Shown: one piece after another, positions 55,210 through 64,000 of the stretch
Position numbering within the stretch: the stretch's first letter is position 1
Layout of the letters: each line of letters opens with the position of its first letter
Assembly (NCBI GenBank): GCA_001687465.1
Contig: LVLI01000005.1
Coordinates: forward strand, 1 to 64,000
Direction: 5' to 3'
DNA: 64,000 nt
DNA from: Halocafeteria seosinensis
Lineage: Eukaryota > Sar > Bigyra > Bicosoecida
The notes under the pieces: generated by a model
The model's database searches: none
Told to the model about the DNA's origin: nothing
The model's input: only the letters and a program-made list of their open reading frames with translations
Position numbers and translations under genes: made by a program

Positions 55210-55371
55210 AAATTCCAGCATATCAATTTGCGCGGATGGTGGTAAATATCGCTAGTATTATTCGTTTATAGTGGTCGTGGCCGATACACAGTAAATGCAT
55301 GCCCGTATCCGTAAACTGACTGACCACAGTAACTAATGACTGCATTACTCAACAAAAAGTATCGAGGAAAG

Positions 55372-58300
55372 CTAAGTAGCCGTTTCAGCGTTGCGGCCAT
55401 CGACACTGGATCTCTTGGATAGTGCAAAACTTGAGGGAAGCTCGTTTTCCAAGGCATGCTTAAGACTTAGTCCGAAGGTTTCTTCTGACAGGACCGGTAT
55501 TTCGGGGTTAAACGATGTCCGTGCATAGCGCCGCAATGCAACATGGTCGATTGTTCCAATGGAGGCAACGACATGAACATGAATCTTTCTTACTTGACCA
55601 AGTCTCCAAACCCTGCCGATCGCTTGCTGCTGGGTGGCACTCCCGGTACAAGGTTCCACCACAACCACATGATTTGCCGTCTGCAGGTTGATTCCCATAC
55701 CTCCCGCGCTATATTGCACTATCAGAACCGATTTTTCGTGGTTTGTTTCCGCCCAAAACTTATTGACAATTTCTCCTCGATCTGAACACTTCACAGAACC
55801 GCTTAGCACAAGTATCATTGCAGACGGTACGAGTTTTTCAAATGCTTTTTTGAGGTACGTAGCGCTCCTGCCAGAGCTAACAAAAACAAGCGCTTTTTCC
55901 GTGGGTTTGAGTTGCTCTCGCAATATTTTAGCAGCAGCGCGTGCTTTAAATGTATACTTTTCCTCCCCCTGCATTCAAAAGAATGATGAGCAACGTTACG
56001 TGCACCAGACGTTCCTTCTATTGCTTTTGCCTCTTGATCCTTACCTGAATGTACTTATCGTATTTCGCGTTGATAGTTTTCTTATCGAACTCACAGTCGG
56101 ATTCATCACCCTCGTCTGACCCTGATTCGCTAAATTCTTCATCTCCCCCAGAATCGGAGTCGCCCGAGCTTTGAGCGTCCATGAGCGATGCGGCAGCGCT
56201 CGCTGCAGCTCTCCTTGGGCGCTTTATAGCACTACGCATCGGCTTAGTGACGGTAATTTCGGGAGATTGACGTGATGATTGCTTCTTGGGCGCCTTTTTC
56301 TGGGGCCTTTGGCGTTTTTGAGGAGAAGCAATTAATTTAATGGAGGAGTTTCTACTTTTTAGCTCAACGCTTTGAACTATTTTGGGGTACGAAAACGGAG
56401 CATGTTCGGTAGGCTCTCCCTCACCTCCCAAAGAGCACAGTTCCTGGAGATCTTTTATCGCATTGTCGATACTACTCCGTATATCTGCAGTGGAACACCT
56501 AGAGAGAGGCTTTGACGGACTCTCATCATCAGCTGTCCCTTTCGATTTTTTGCCAGATTTCTTCTGCACCTTAAGAGCCGTGGAGGATTCGTCTCCATGA
56601 AGGCCATGCCTTGCCTTTGCTAGTCTGTCAAACCAGTTATCTACGGTATGAGGCATGCCAATAAGCTGTCTTAGCTCGTCCATGCGAAACGGTGAGCGAC
56701 AGGCAGGACACATTGGCCGGTGTTGGTGGTTGAGCATCATTTGAAGGCAACCGGCGCAGAAATAGTGACCACAGTTCAATATTCTGAAAGTCGAAAGCGT
56801 CAAATCTAACAACAATTTAGCAAAAGTATTCGTTTATCTTTGTTAGCTACTTACATTGGTTGGATGATCCATGCCTCTTCATCCTCAGGTACCAAGTCAC
56901 CCAGATCACACGGGTCAGTACTTCCACACAAAATACAAGCAAGGTGTTCCGGCCTCTGACTACTCAACCATTTATGTTTCTCTTTGGCTTCCTTCCAAGT
57001 TAGCTTTCCGCAGATGTCGGCAACACTACTCCTATCTTCTAGTGGAAGGACCAATTGATTATCAGAACACATGGCGGAATATAACCCTACTCTTGCAGAT
57101 TGGAACACTGACTGATTCAGTCGCTCCAACTGAAGCTTCGTTGCATCTCTTTTGCAGGCCATTCCGGGGACCTTCGAAAACGCATACGTATCTCGATCAA
57201 AACAAAGGCCGTATTCGGACAGAATCTTTGTGGCGTTAGGACTCTCCACGGTATCAAAAACGTGCTTCTCGATGCCCTTGCATTCCGTACACTTGGCCGG
57301 TTGGAGGGGCAACGAAGGAGAGGACCATTGCGGATACACGAACACCTTCGTTGCATCCACAGCACCGCTTGAAATAGAAGAATTTGTTTTAGCAACACTG
57401 TTTCCGTCGAGTTTGTCTTGCAGTGACTCCAACGACTGGTGGAACATTGACGAGGCTGAAGAAGACATAGAACTCAGTGGGGCCTCGTCAGTATTTCCGG
57501 ATAGAGTAGTTCCATGAGTAGGACCTAAGAGCTTATCCATATACTCACGGCTTTGCTTCGTTACAGTGCCTGTAACGAAAGCAGTATACATTAATCTAAG
57601 CAACTTTCCTGCATGACCGTGAGGATCCCATTTCCTTTCGTCATCTGGGCTTGGGTCGAGGTTGACAAGGAACCTGGTCACGTCCGCATAAAACTTGCGA
57701 ATTTCAGATACACTCTCTAGGGGGACGATTGTCCAGGTACATTCGAGTTTGCAACTACTACTTTCCTCAGGCTCATGTGTGTCGGGTTGTTTTTGTTTGG
57801 TGACACTGCTTAGATTGCTCGAAGAGTTTCCGTTCTTCCGTATCTTCGTTGTGTACTGATGTTGGGAGAGGAGCGGGCTTTCAAAAAGCGTGCGTCCCGT
57901 ATCCTCATACCTTTGATCTTTATCCAAATGAAAAATATGATAATGCTCGATCACATCAGCTAGGCCTTGTGGCTGCTCACGCACTGACGAGACGGATAAA
58001 AGCCTCTCACGAAGTGTGAATATTGCAGGAGAGACTGGATGAAGAGACGCAAACTTAATTGGTTGCATGGACGCTGTAAGCAACACAATTTCGTCCGCTC
58101 GTAGAATCTTAAGCTGGCGTAGTTTATCATCTGACCATTTGTGTGCTTCATCTACCACGATACCACTCCAAGATACAGTGTGCAGCATATGACGGTGAAG
58201 TGAAACTTGCTCATTAAACCTGGCGCGGTCTATTGCTCTTCCATTTAAGCCACAGCGTCGAAGCAGGGTGTCCGTTTCAGGAGCCTCGTTCTGTGGCGTG

Positions 58301-59832
58301 AAATTGATGCTGATCCCATCGTCTTCCACTTGTACTTCCTCCGTGTATGCCTGGGTACGATCTCTAGACTCTACGAGATAGTTGGAAACAATTGCCTGAA
58401 GGGTCTCTTTTCCAACAACGTGAGAATATAAAGGATGTACTGAGACCGAAATCTTTATAGAACCGACGCCAAAGTATGTGCCTTCGTGGGAGACCCCGAT
58501 AATGAACTCTGAAACGTGCTTCCAACCGTCAGGTCGCCAGGCTGGTGGAAGAGTCATCCATCTTAGCTGGTCATGGTTGCAAAATGAAGTGTTAGTCTCT
58601 CCTAACTTTTTCGTGAGGGTGGATTTGTCCGTTAAAAGGACATCGGCCTCTAAGAGTTTTGTTAATTGCTTTCGGTCAGCGGGAGACTTACTGTCCAATT
58701 TGGCAAGAGAGAGTCTTGGAAACCATTGCTTAAGGGTCACTTCCCAAGTGCTCATAATACCTCCGGGCGGGACAACAACCAATACCCCCCCTCTGAGGCA
58801 ACAATCCGTCCAAGGGTATGTCATGCTATCTGGGAAAAGATTTGGAGTCTTCGAGGTTTCTTCCTTTTGGTTTTCGATCATGAGATCCCAAGTGGACTCA
58901 GCTAGCATGTCTTCTCCGGGAACGCTCAGCATGTCCTGAGGCAGGACATAGGAGTGAGGATAAGAAGAAACCGAACCTCGATGAAAGCGTGAGCTGTTTT
59001 TCTCTTCTCTTTGCTTCTTACGTAAGAAAGCTTTTAATGACGAATAGGCAAGTCCAATCATGGTTTTCCCTAGTCCAGTGGGAATACTACACAAATAAAT
59101 CGGCACCCCGAAATCTCCACCGATAACACCTCCTGTTTCCATCCGTCCTGTGCTTTGCTCGTCCGTCGTAGTCACCATGGCAGAGGAAGTCACCCTCGCT
59201 GGGGTATTATCCCGGACGAACCTGCCCACTGAATATGGCACTGAGGGATATGCGAATACCAAACAGGACGCGCCATTCTCACTTGGGATATATCCGTGAG
59301 GAAATCCGGAGAAAACAACATTAATCCTGTCGTCAGAATCAGAAGTGTCTGAGTCTTTATCGACGACAACCCTATACAACCTGTCACTGTACGAGTCATA
59401 TGATCCGTCGACCGGAACGATGCTCCCTCTAAATTCGAGGCGTGGTAGGATCTCTTCAGCCCACTTCCCATAGCTCTGCAGTAGGTGTTCAGTAGATTTC
59501 CATCCTATTCGACTTCCTAACCAACGCATGCACGCTTGCTGATGAGGAAGAAGTCTCAAACCAGGATCGATCACTTCGCTCAACGCGGCAGTCATGTCAT
59601 CTGGCATCGTATCGGTTTCCGATATCGCTTTCTTGTTGTCAGACAATCGAAGGGTAGGCTTAGGTTCGCCGCATCTAGTGTGACCCTTTTCCCGGATGCG
59701 TATGCGTTCGAGATTGTAACACATGAAGTCCCCTAGCTCCTCAACAGAGGACTTCCCCGTGTACAGTGCATGCCCAGCTACGTCACCGTTATTGTTAGCA
59801 AACTTGTTTTTCTTTGGATTTGAAGCGCTCAT
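55372..59832 (-). CDS. SNF2-family ATPase with RING finger inserted in the helicase (Rad5/Rad16/SHPRH class)
   Basis: Exons 59832-56855, 56783-56045 and 55968-55372 give 1437 aa; introns are 71 and 76 nt. Motif I is SIPTGLGKTMIGLAY, preceded by GGVIGGDFGVPIYLC. Motif II is IVVDEAHKWSDDKLRQLKIL and motif III ADEIVLLTASMQP. A RING-HC domain follows: CILCGSTDPCDL, then (after the first splice) ILNCGHYFCAGCLQMMLNHQ, then MCPACRSPF. The intron thus cuts the RING. A long basic, Ser-rich linker (KRQRPQKKAPKKQSSRQSP) leads to the helicase C lobe: KALVFVSSGRSATYLKKAF, VLIVQYSAGGMGINLQTANH and ATQQQAIGRVWRLGQVRKIH. The order helicase-N, RING, helicase-C defines the Rad5/HLTF/SHPRH/Rad16 group of E3-ATPases in DNA damage tolerance and repair. 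No HIRAN, PHD or linker-histone domain is seen, so the exact subgroup is open. Confidence 0.88.
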
Positions 59833-59947
59833 GATGTACGCCAATAACAATATATTGATAAAGAGCAATATCAGTATCAGTATTCCTTCGAGATTGGGCG
59901 AAGGGTGTCAGAAGTCAGGTGTCACTACTCTTTCTGTGAAAATCCTT

Positions 59948-60163
59948 ATGGGGCTTTCCGTATCGTATCGAAGTTATCTCAAAGACCAAGAAAAAATATC
60001 TGGAGAAAAAAATCAAACTTATGCAGCTTCAATTGAAGAACCTCTGAATCGTAACATGTGCTTGCTTTGCAGGACAAGTAGACAATCCAAAGACATTACC
60101 GACATTCCGAAGCTATTTGTTTCTCGTGCTTTTCCGCATGACTTCGTAGAGGAAGTTAAGTGA
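59948..60163 (+). CDS. Possible small protein with N-myristoylation-like start
   Basis: 71 aa. It opens MGLSVSYRSYLKDQEKISGE, where Gly2 and Ser6 fit an N-myristoylation signal, and includes CLLC and DIPKLFVSRAFPHDFVEEVK. No domain is recognised. The frame is open for a further 117 bp upstream, so the start is not fixed. It faces the minus-strand candidate at 60175. Support is only the intact frame and the plausible start. Confidence 0.25.
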   Translation: MGLSVSYRSYLKDQEKISGEKNQTYAASIEEPLNRNMCLLCRTSRQSKDITDIPKLFVSRAFPHDFVEEVK

Positions 60164-60174
60164 CACAAGCTGTC

Positions 60175-60507
60175 ACTGGTAATTGAGGTCCCACTGCCCA
60201 TTTTGAGGGATATGAAAAATGGCCTCATAGACATCATTTAGCATACCAAATCCATGCATATAATACTTAATGAACACGTCTTCGTTGGCGCTTCGCGGTT
60301 CGTGTATGTGCCCAGAGCCTGCTGGGCGCCAAAAACCAGTTCGAAGTTCCTTTGGGGAAAATGGAGGTATAGACGCACATGAACCTTCTGACTACCTCCA
60401 CATAAAAACGACGGAATGAGGAAATCGGTCATTGTACTCCTGATGTGGAAGCGAGCGTTTCCGGTGTCTGCTCCAGTTCGCGCAGGGCAGAATGAACTCC
60501 GCTTCAT
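60175..60507 (-). CDS. Possible small two-exon protein
   Basis: The first exon starts MKRSSFCPARTGADTGNARF at 60507. A splice at AGG A|gtacaa to gtcag|AAGG (50 nt) would join it to SIPPFSPKELRTGFWRPAGS, then GHIHEPRSANEDVFI and HGFGMLNDVYEAIFHIPQNG, ending QWDLNYQ. The downstream part reads like real protein (GSGHIHEPRSANEDVFI has a cupin-like flavour), but the model rests on one guess for the splice. The stop codon is at 60175-60173. Confidence 0.25.
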
Positions 60508-60708
60508 TTTGAAGATAAAGTGTCACGACAATTGCAAGTTTTTATGAAGGGTTAAAACGCAAACGACATATTTGTTCTACTTCTGGATGTCCTGGAGCAA
60601 CTTCTTGCAATTTTTCTTGCTTCTTCCATTTTACGGTACCATTATCAGAGCTTTTTCTAACTCTTTTTCGATGTAGAGAAAAAGAATGCTCACCGCCGCA
60701 CTGTGTAT

Positions 60709-60835
60709 TCACACACACATATGTGACAGATAGCCTACCGAATTGACCACATCCTCAACGAGGAGCGGTATGCGCCCGAGTCAAGCAGCGACGGGCCCCC
60801 CTGTTCCTGCAGCCTTGCTGACATGCGCCGTGAGG
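60709..60835 (-). repeat. CA-tailed dispersed repeat, copy B
   Basis: CACACACACATATGTGACAG, then ATAGCCTACCGAATTGACCA, CATCCTCAACGAGGAGCGGT, ATGCGCCCGAGTCAAGCAGC, GACGGGC..., TGTTCCTGCAGCCTTGCTGA, CATGCGCCGTGAGG. Compared with copy A it has small deletions and point changes. Both keep the GAGGAGCGGTATGCGCCCG block. Confidence 0.8.
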
Positions 60836-61460
60836 GATCACAACACTGGATTTGCTCAGGAGGCACCGGGGGAGGAGCCATGCATGCGCCAACGATGTAT
60901 TCTTTTATCTGGCTCTTGAGCAACTACAGTATCTGTTTCTTCCCTTCCTTCAGCTGCCCGTTTTCTGAAACTTTACTCTTTATTCCAGAAGCTAGATATT
61001 TTTCATGCTCTTTAGGAATATTTCCTTTCTGGTAACATTTTTCTTCTTGCTCTCTTCGTCGTTCGACAGCAATGATTTCCTTCATTGTGTGCAGCTTGTT
61101 GCGGCATACGGCAATTCATGGCAAAGTTTTTGCTTGACTTGTGTGATAGACAAAACGCCGTTTGCTACCGCGGATACGGTTGGTATTGTAACAAATTAAT
61201 ATTAGTTATGTGAGCAATATTTCCGGAGGGGAAGCCCAAATGCGGTCAACGTGGGCTACAGTGTACCTGTCACATACGTGAAGCTCGGCGTGAACTGAAG
61301 TGGAGTCTCTTCAAGTTACGACAGCTTAAGGCGTCAGCGTAATTTCACACACTCCCTAGAAAGTCTAGCCCAGAATACAGAAGTGGTATCGTGTTGTTGT
61401 TGAATCTCCCTTGTTAGTATTTCCTGTCTGTCGCAGTGAGATTGATAGTCACGTTTCAAC

Positions 61461-62694
61461 ATGAGCAAAGAGGCTGTTTCCGAAGGCAATAGCGCTTCCT
61501 CCGACGCTCCACATAAGCAGAATCCTTTCAAGGAGCTTCCAAAAGATGAGAGAATCCGCCGTCAGATTGAATTTTACTTTAGCGACGCTAATATGAGGCG
61601 TGACAAGTTCTTAAGGTCGAAAGTCGAAGCAGAACCGCAGGTAAGTGGAGGCGCGCTGATTGCATATGTGGAAATTTATTCAGACGGGAGCATGTGACGC
61701 TGCACGATCATCTTTTCTTGATCTTATGCAGGGATTTGTTGATCTTTCTATACTGGTTACATTCAATAGGCTGAAAGAGCTTTCGACAGACTACGAGGAA
61801 ATCTGCAATGCGGTGAAGGACTCCGAGGTTGTGCAAGTCAGCGCAGATAAGACCAAGATCAGACGGAAAACTCCATTACCCGCTAATGACGACCCTTCCA
61901 CAAGGACAGTCTATGTCAAGGGCAGATTTCCACAAGATTCAGAACTTGATGCCCTGATAGCGTTTTTCCGGCAATACTTCCCCGTTAAGATTGTACACAT
62001 GAGGCGGACTCGCAACAAGGAGAAATTGTTTAAGGTAAGACTGACATCGTGAAGCATAACGCTGTGCCCGAAGGATATTATGTCAGCTATCTTAATGAGA
62101 ACACAGGGCTCCGTTTTTGTGGAATTCGAGAACAAAGATGACGCTCACAAATTCGTAGAGATGGCGACCTCGGAAGACGGCCTCCAATATGAAGGCAAAA
62201 AATTAGAACGTGCCATGATGCAGAAAGACTACCTGGAAATGAAGAAGAAAGAAAGATTAGAGCAAAAAGAAAAAAAGTTGGGTTTTAAACGGGAGATGAT
62301 CCCAAATTGTATTTTACGCCTAACCGAGGTAGGATCTGGCGCAACTTGGCAAACGCTTCAGAATACTCTTTCCAAGGTAGGAGATGTTAAATTCAGTGAG
62401 CTAGATGAGCAAAACCATACAGCTTATTTGCGCTTTGCGGACGCCAACGAGTGTACGCGTGTGAAGGATGCCCTAGATGCTTCTCGCGAACATCCGGAAG
62501 CGGAGGACACGAAATTCTCTGCCACCGATCTTGGAGGTGCTCTACCGAAGGCAGATATCCTCCAGGGAGAGGAAGAAAAGCAATACTGGGAGAAAATTTG
62601 GGACAAGCAGTCGGCCCGTGTCCGCGAGAGTAGCAAACGTAAGAAAGGGGATAATCCTGGAGGCAGTAGTGCCAAAAGGGGTAGAAAAAACTAA
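61461..62694 (+). CDS. SSB: La protein (SSB, genuine La family)
   Basis: Exons 61461-61640, 61732-62034 and 62107-62694 give 356 aa; introns are 91 and 72 nt, both phase 0. The La motif spans the first splice: RRQIEFYFSDANMRRDKFLR, then GFVDLSILVTFNRLKELSTD and ICNAVKDSEVVQVSADKTKI. RRM1 follows (RTVYVKGRFPQD, then GSVFVEFENKDDAH). A second RRM (CILRLTEV, HTAYLRFADANECTRV) and a Lys/Arg-rich tail (SSKRKKGDN, SSAKRGRKN) fit the xRRM and NLS of genuine La. La binds UUU-OH ends of Pol III transcripts such as pre-tRNAs. The Gln/Phe/Tyr residues of the La motif that contact the 3' end are present. Confidence 0.94.
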
Positions 62695-62778
62695 TAATCC
62701 ACATGCATCCATTCATGTCACCGTATCCAATGCGCGTCTACTTGCGAGCACAAAGCGGCGTTGATTTGCGTGTAGATA

Positions 62779-63963
62779 TCAATAAGCTGTCGGTTGAGCG
62801 ATTGGCTGTTTCCTTGTCCGGCCGCTATATTGGGCCACCAGGGAGAGGAGAAACCCAACAAATACTAAAGAGCATCCTGCTATCCGCCATTTGGTGAAGG
62901 AGACGTCATTGAGTACTAGGTCAATCAATGCGTTTATTGGAATCCCTAGGGCTGTTCCCAGGGATATAAATATCGGATGCACGTACGCAATGCCAAAGTT
63001 GATCAGGAAGTTCGTCAGTAGCGCAAACACGGCAGATAGAGACATTATCAGCCAAGGCAACTTTCCGTAAGAGTAATCCTTTTCAATATCCAGTTCAGCC
63101 GCTCCAACAGAAAGGCCTACACCTATAACGCTGTTGACAAGTCCAAGCGCAGTGAGAAACCAAGAAACCTGCAGTACGTTAGCCCTGCCTAGGGCAAATT
63201 TACTCAGTGTCTTGTAGAGGGCTACAGAGCATGCCGCACCAAGACTTAAGAGGATCGGTTTCCATTCATATTTTTCGCTATCAACTTCCCACGGCGACAA
63301 CACTCCGACTACCCCCGCTAGGGTCACGATAACAGAAACCAGAAACATCACGGGATGTGGAATGCGAGACTTGATTAGTAGCATAGAGAAAAAGTAAACC
63401 CATAACGGACTTGTTGCAAACATCGAAGATGCAACAGTAGCGGATGTTGACCTCAGCGCTGTCGTATATAAAACGTATGTCGTAAACCATAGGACGTAGA
63501 AGGGAACGATGACCAATATCCAGCGAACCCACGGAGAGACTTCCCAGAACCAGGTTTGCTCCTCGAATTGCCCTAGAACAGCGCATTGACAGCACGCACA
63601 TGTTGTTCGAATACCAGCGGACCTTTGAAACAAGAGTGGGGACCGTTCTTTAGACGACGAATTCTGCCTATCCGTGCTGCTGTTTATCCAAGATCCCTGT
63701 AGTACAGCAAGCATCCTTTCTGAGAGAGTACTCGAAGAGCCTCCATCATTCACGCTAGCAAATGAGGTTTCATCCGCTGTGTATCCTAGAGAAGTATAAG
63801 TAGACTCGTTATGATTTGTTCGTTCAAAATAAAACATGGACGAGAGTATGCATGTCGGAATGAGAAGCAAGATATTCCAACTTGTGACGAACCACGCTAT
63901 GATTGTAGCCGGAGCTTCGTCCAAATCTTTATCTCCTGGAAATCTTTCCGATTCTTCGGAAGT
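62779..63963 (-). CDS. SLC35F-like drug/metabolite transporter (EamA type), 5' end outside window
   Basis: This is the last exon of a gene that continues beyond 64000. A polypyrimidine tract and acceptor (tttttctctgcag|ACTTCC) precede 63963, so the upstream exon lies outside. The exon codes for about 394 aa with about nine hydrophobic helices: WFVTSWNILLLIPTCILSSM, WVRWILVIVPFYVLWFTTYV, TVASSMFATSPLWVYFFSML, PVMFLVSVIVTLAGVVGVL, ILLSLGAACSVALYKTLSKF and others, then ALGIPINALIDLVLNDVSFT near the end. ALRSTSATVASSMFATSPLW matches the SLC35F5/THI74 subfamily of EamA proteins, reported as vacuolar or mitochondrial transporters. A Ser-rich loop follows the first helix. The substrate is unknown. 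Confidence 0.8.
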   Translation of the reverse strand, partial: TSEESERFPGDKDLDEAPATIIAWFVTSWNILLLIPTCILSSMFYFERTNHNESTYTSLGYTADETSFASVNDGGSSSTLSERMLAVLQGSWINSSTDRQNSSSKERSPLLFQRSAGIRTTCACCQCAVLGQFEEQTWFWEVSPWVRWILVIVPFYVLWFTTYVLYTTALRSTSATVASSMFATSPLWVYFFSMLLIKSRIPHPVMFLVSVIVTLAGVVGVLSPWEVDSEKYEWKPILLSLGAACSVALYKTLSKFALGRANVLQVSWFLTALGLVNSVIGVGLSVGAAELDIEKDYSYGKLPWLIMSLSAVFALLTNFLINFGIAYVHPIFISLGTALGIPINALIDLVLNDVSFTKWRIAGCSLVFVGFLLSLVAQYSGRTRKQPIAQPTAY

Positions 63964-64000
63964 CTGCAGAGAAAAAAAAATGACATCAATGATCATCTGA

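Larger units (their letters stand above)
53964..55371. other. Repeat-bearing intergenic region
   Basis: 1.4 kb without a supportable gene. It holds two members of the CA-tailed dispersed repeat (54442-54535 and 55071-55209), the short repeat at 54294, and an AT-rich run. The CDS downstream on the minus strand stops at 55372. Confidence 0.4.
59833..61460. other. Gene-poor region with two small candidate ORFs and a repeat
   Basis: Between SNF2-RING (minus) and the La gene (plus). It holds a small plus-strand ORF (59948-60163), a possible minus-strand two-exon ORF (60175-60507), repeat copy B (60709-60835) and AT-rich DNA. From 60840 to 61460 no gene is visible. Confidence 0.4.

Overview
This is a nuclear DNA window from a compact eukaryotic genome. 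Protein families are eukaryote-specific (RNA polymerase III largest subunit, TAF1, kinesin-5, elongin C, La, IST1, RNPC3-like). Genes lie on both strands at about one per 2-3 kb. Most are broken by short GT-AG introns, and most introns I could place are 62-76 nt long with gtaagt-like donors. Base composition is balanced. A photosynthetic or free-living protist such as an alga is possible, given the Ser/Pro-rich secreted PKD protein and the tiny introns, but nothing here fixes the lineage. Two ambiguous bases are present (8679 and 23260).

Layout, left to right. A Rieske iron-sulfur subunit (275-1429) is followed by a RECQL4/Sld2-like protein whose helicase core looks dead (1780-5271). A tubulin-tyrosine-ligase-like gene runs into it tail to tail, with a 22-bp overlap. 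Next come an RNPC3-like minor-spliceosome protein (6792-8165) and a secreted PKD protein (8665-10266, minus). A repeat-rich stretch leads to a broken second TTL-like gene (11828-12984). A PH-domain protein, a 2H cyclic phosphodiesterase and a minus-strand oxidoreductase-like (OXLD1-type) gene follow. TAF1 occupies 17712-22709, and a decayed partial copy of its 3' end lies 1 kb downstream.

From 24.3 to 40 kb: IST1, an SCP-type HAD phosphatase, two small unassigned genes, kinesin-5, a small acidic protein, a multi-spanning Cys-rich membrane protein, CCDC25, a Cys-cluster protein, a two-TM protein and elongin C. From 39.9 to 64 kb: ten-exon POLR3A (minus), a mitochondrial PPR protein, a small minus-strand gene, a Ser-rich protein with an internal tandem repeat, a coiled-coil nuclear protein, a SNF2 ATPase with an inserted RING, a La protein, and the 3' part of an SLC35F-like transporter that runs off the window.

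There is no operon logic. Genes share divergent promoters or abut tail to tail. By function, many are nuclear: Pol II and Pol III transcription (TAF1, POLR3A, La), splicing (RNPC3), and replication or repair (RECQL4-like, SNF2-RING). Microtubule biology is represented by kinesin-5 and two TTL-family loci. The most unusual items are the Sld2-GRF-pseudohelicase, the RNPC3 homologue, the TAF1 duplication with a degenerate bromodomain, the TTL pseudogene, and a dispersed CA-tailed repeat that may be a SINE.
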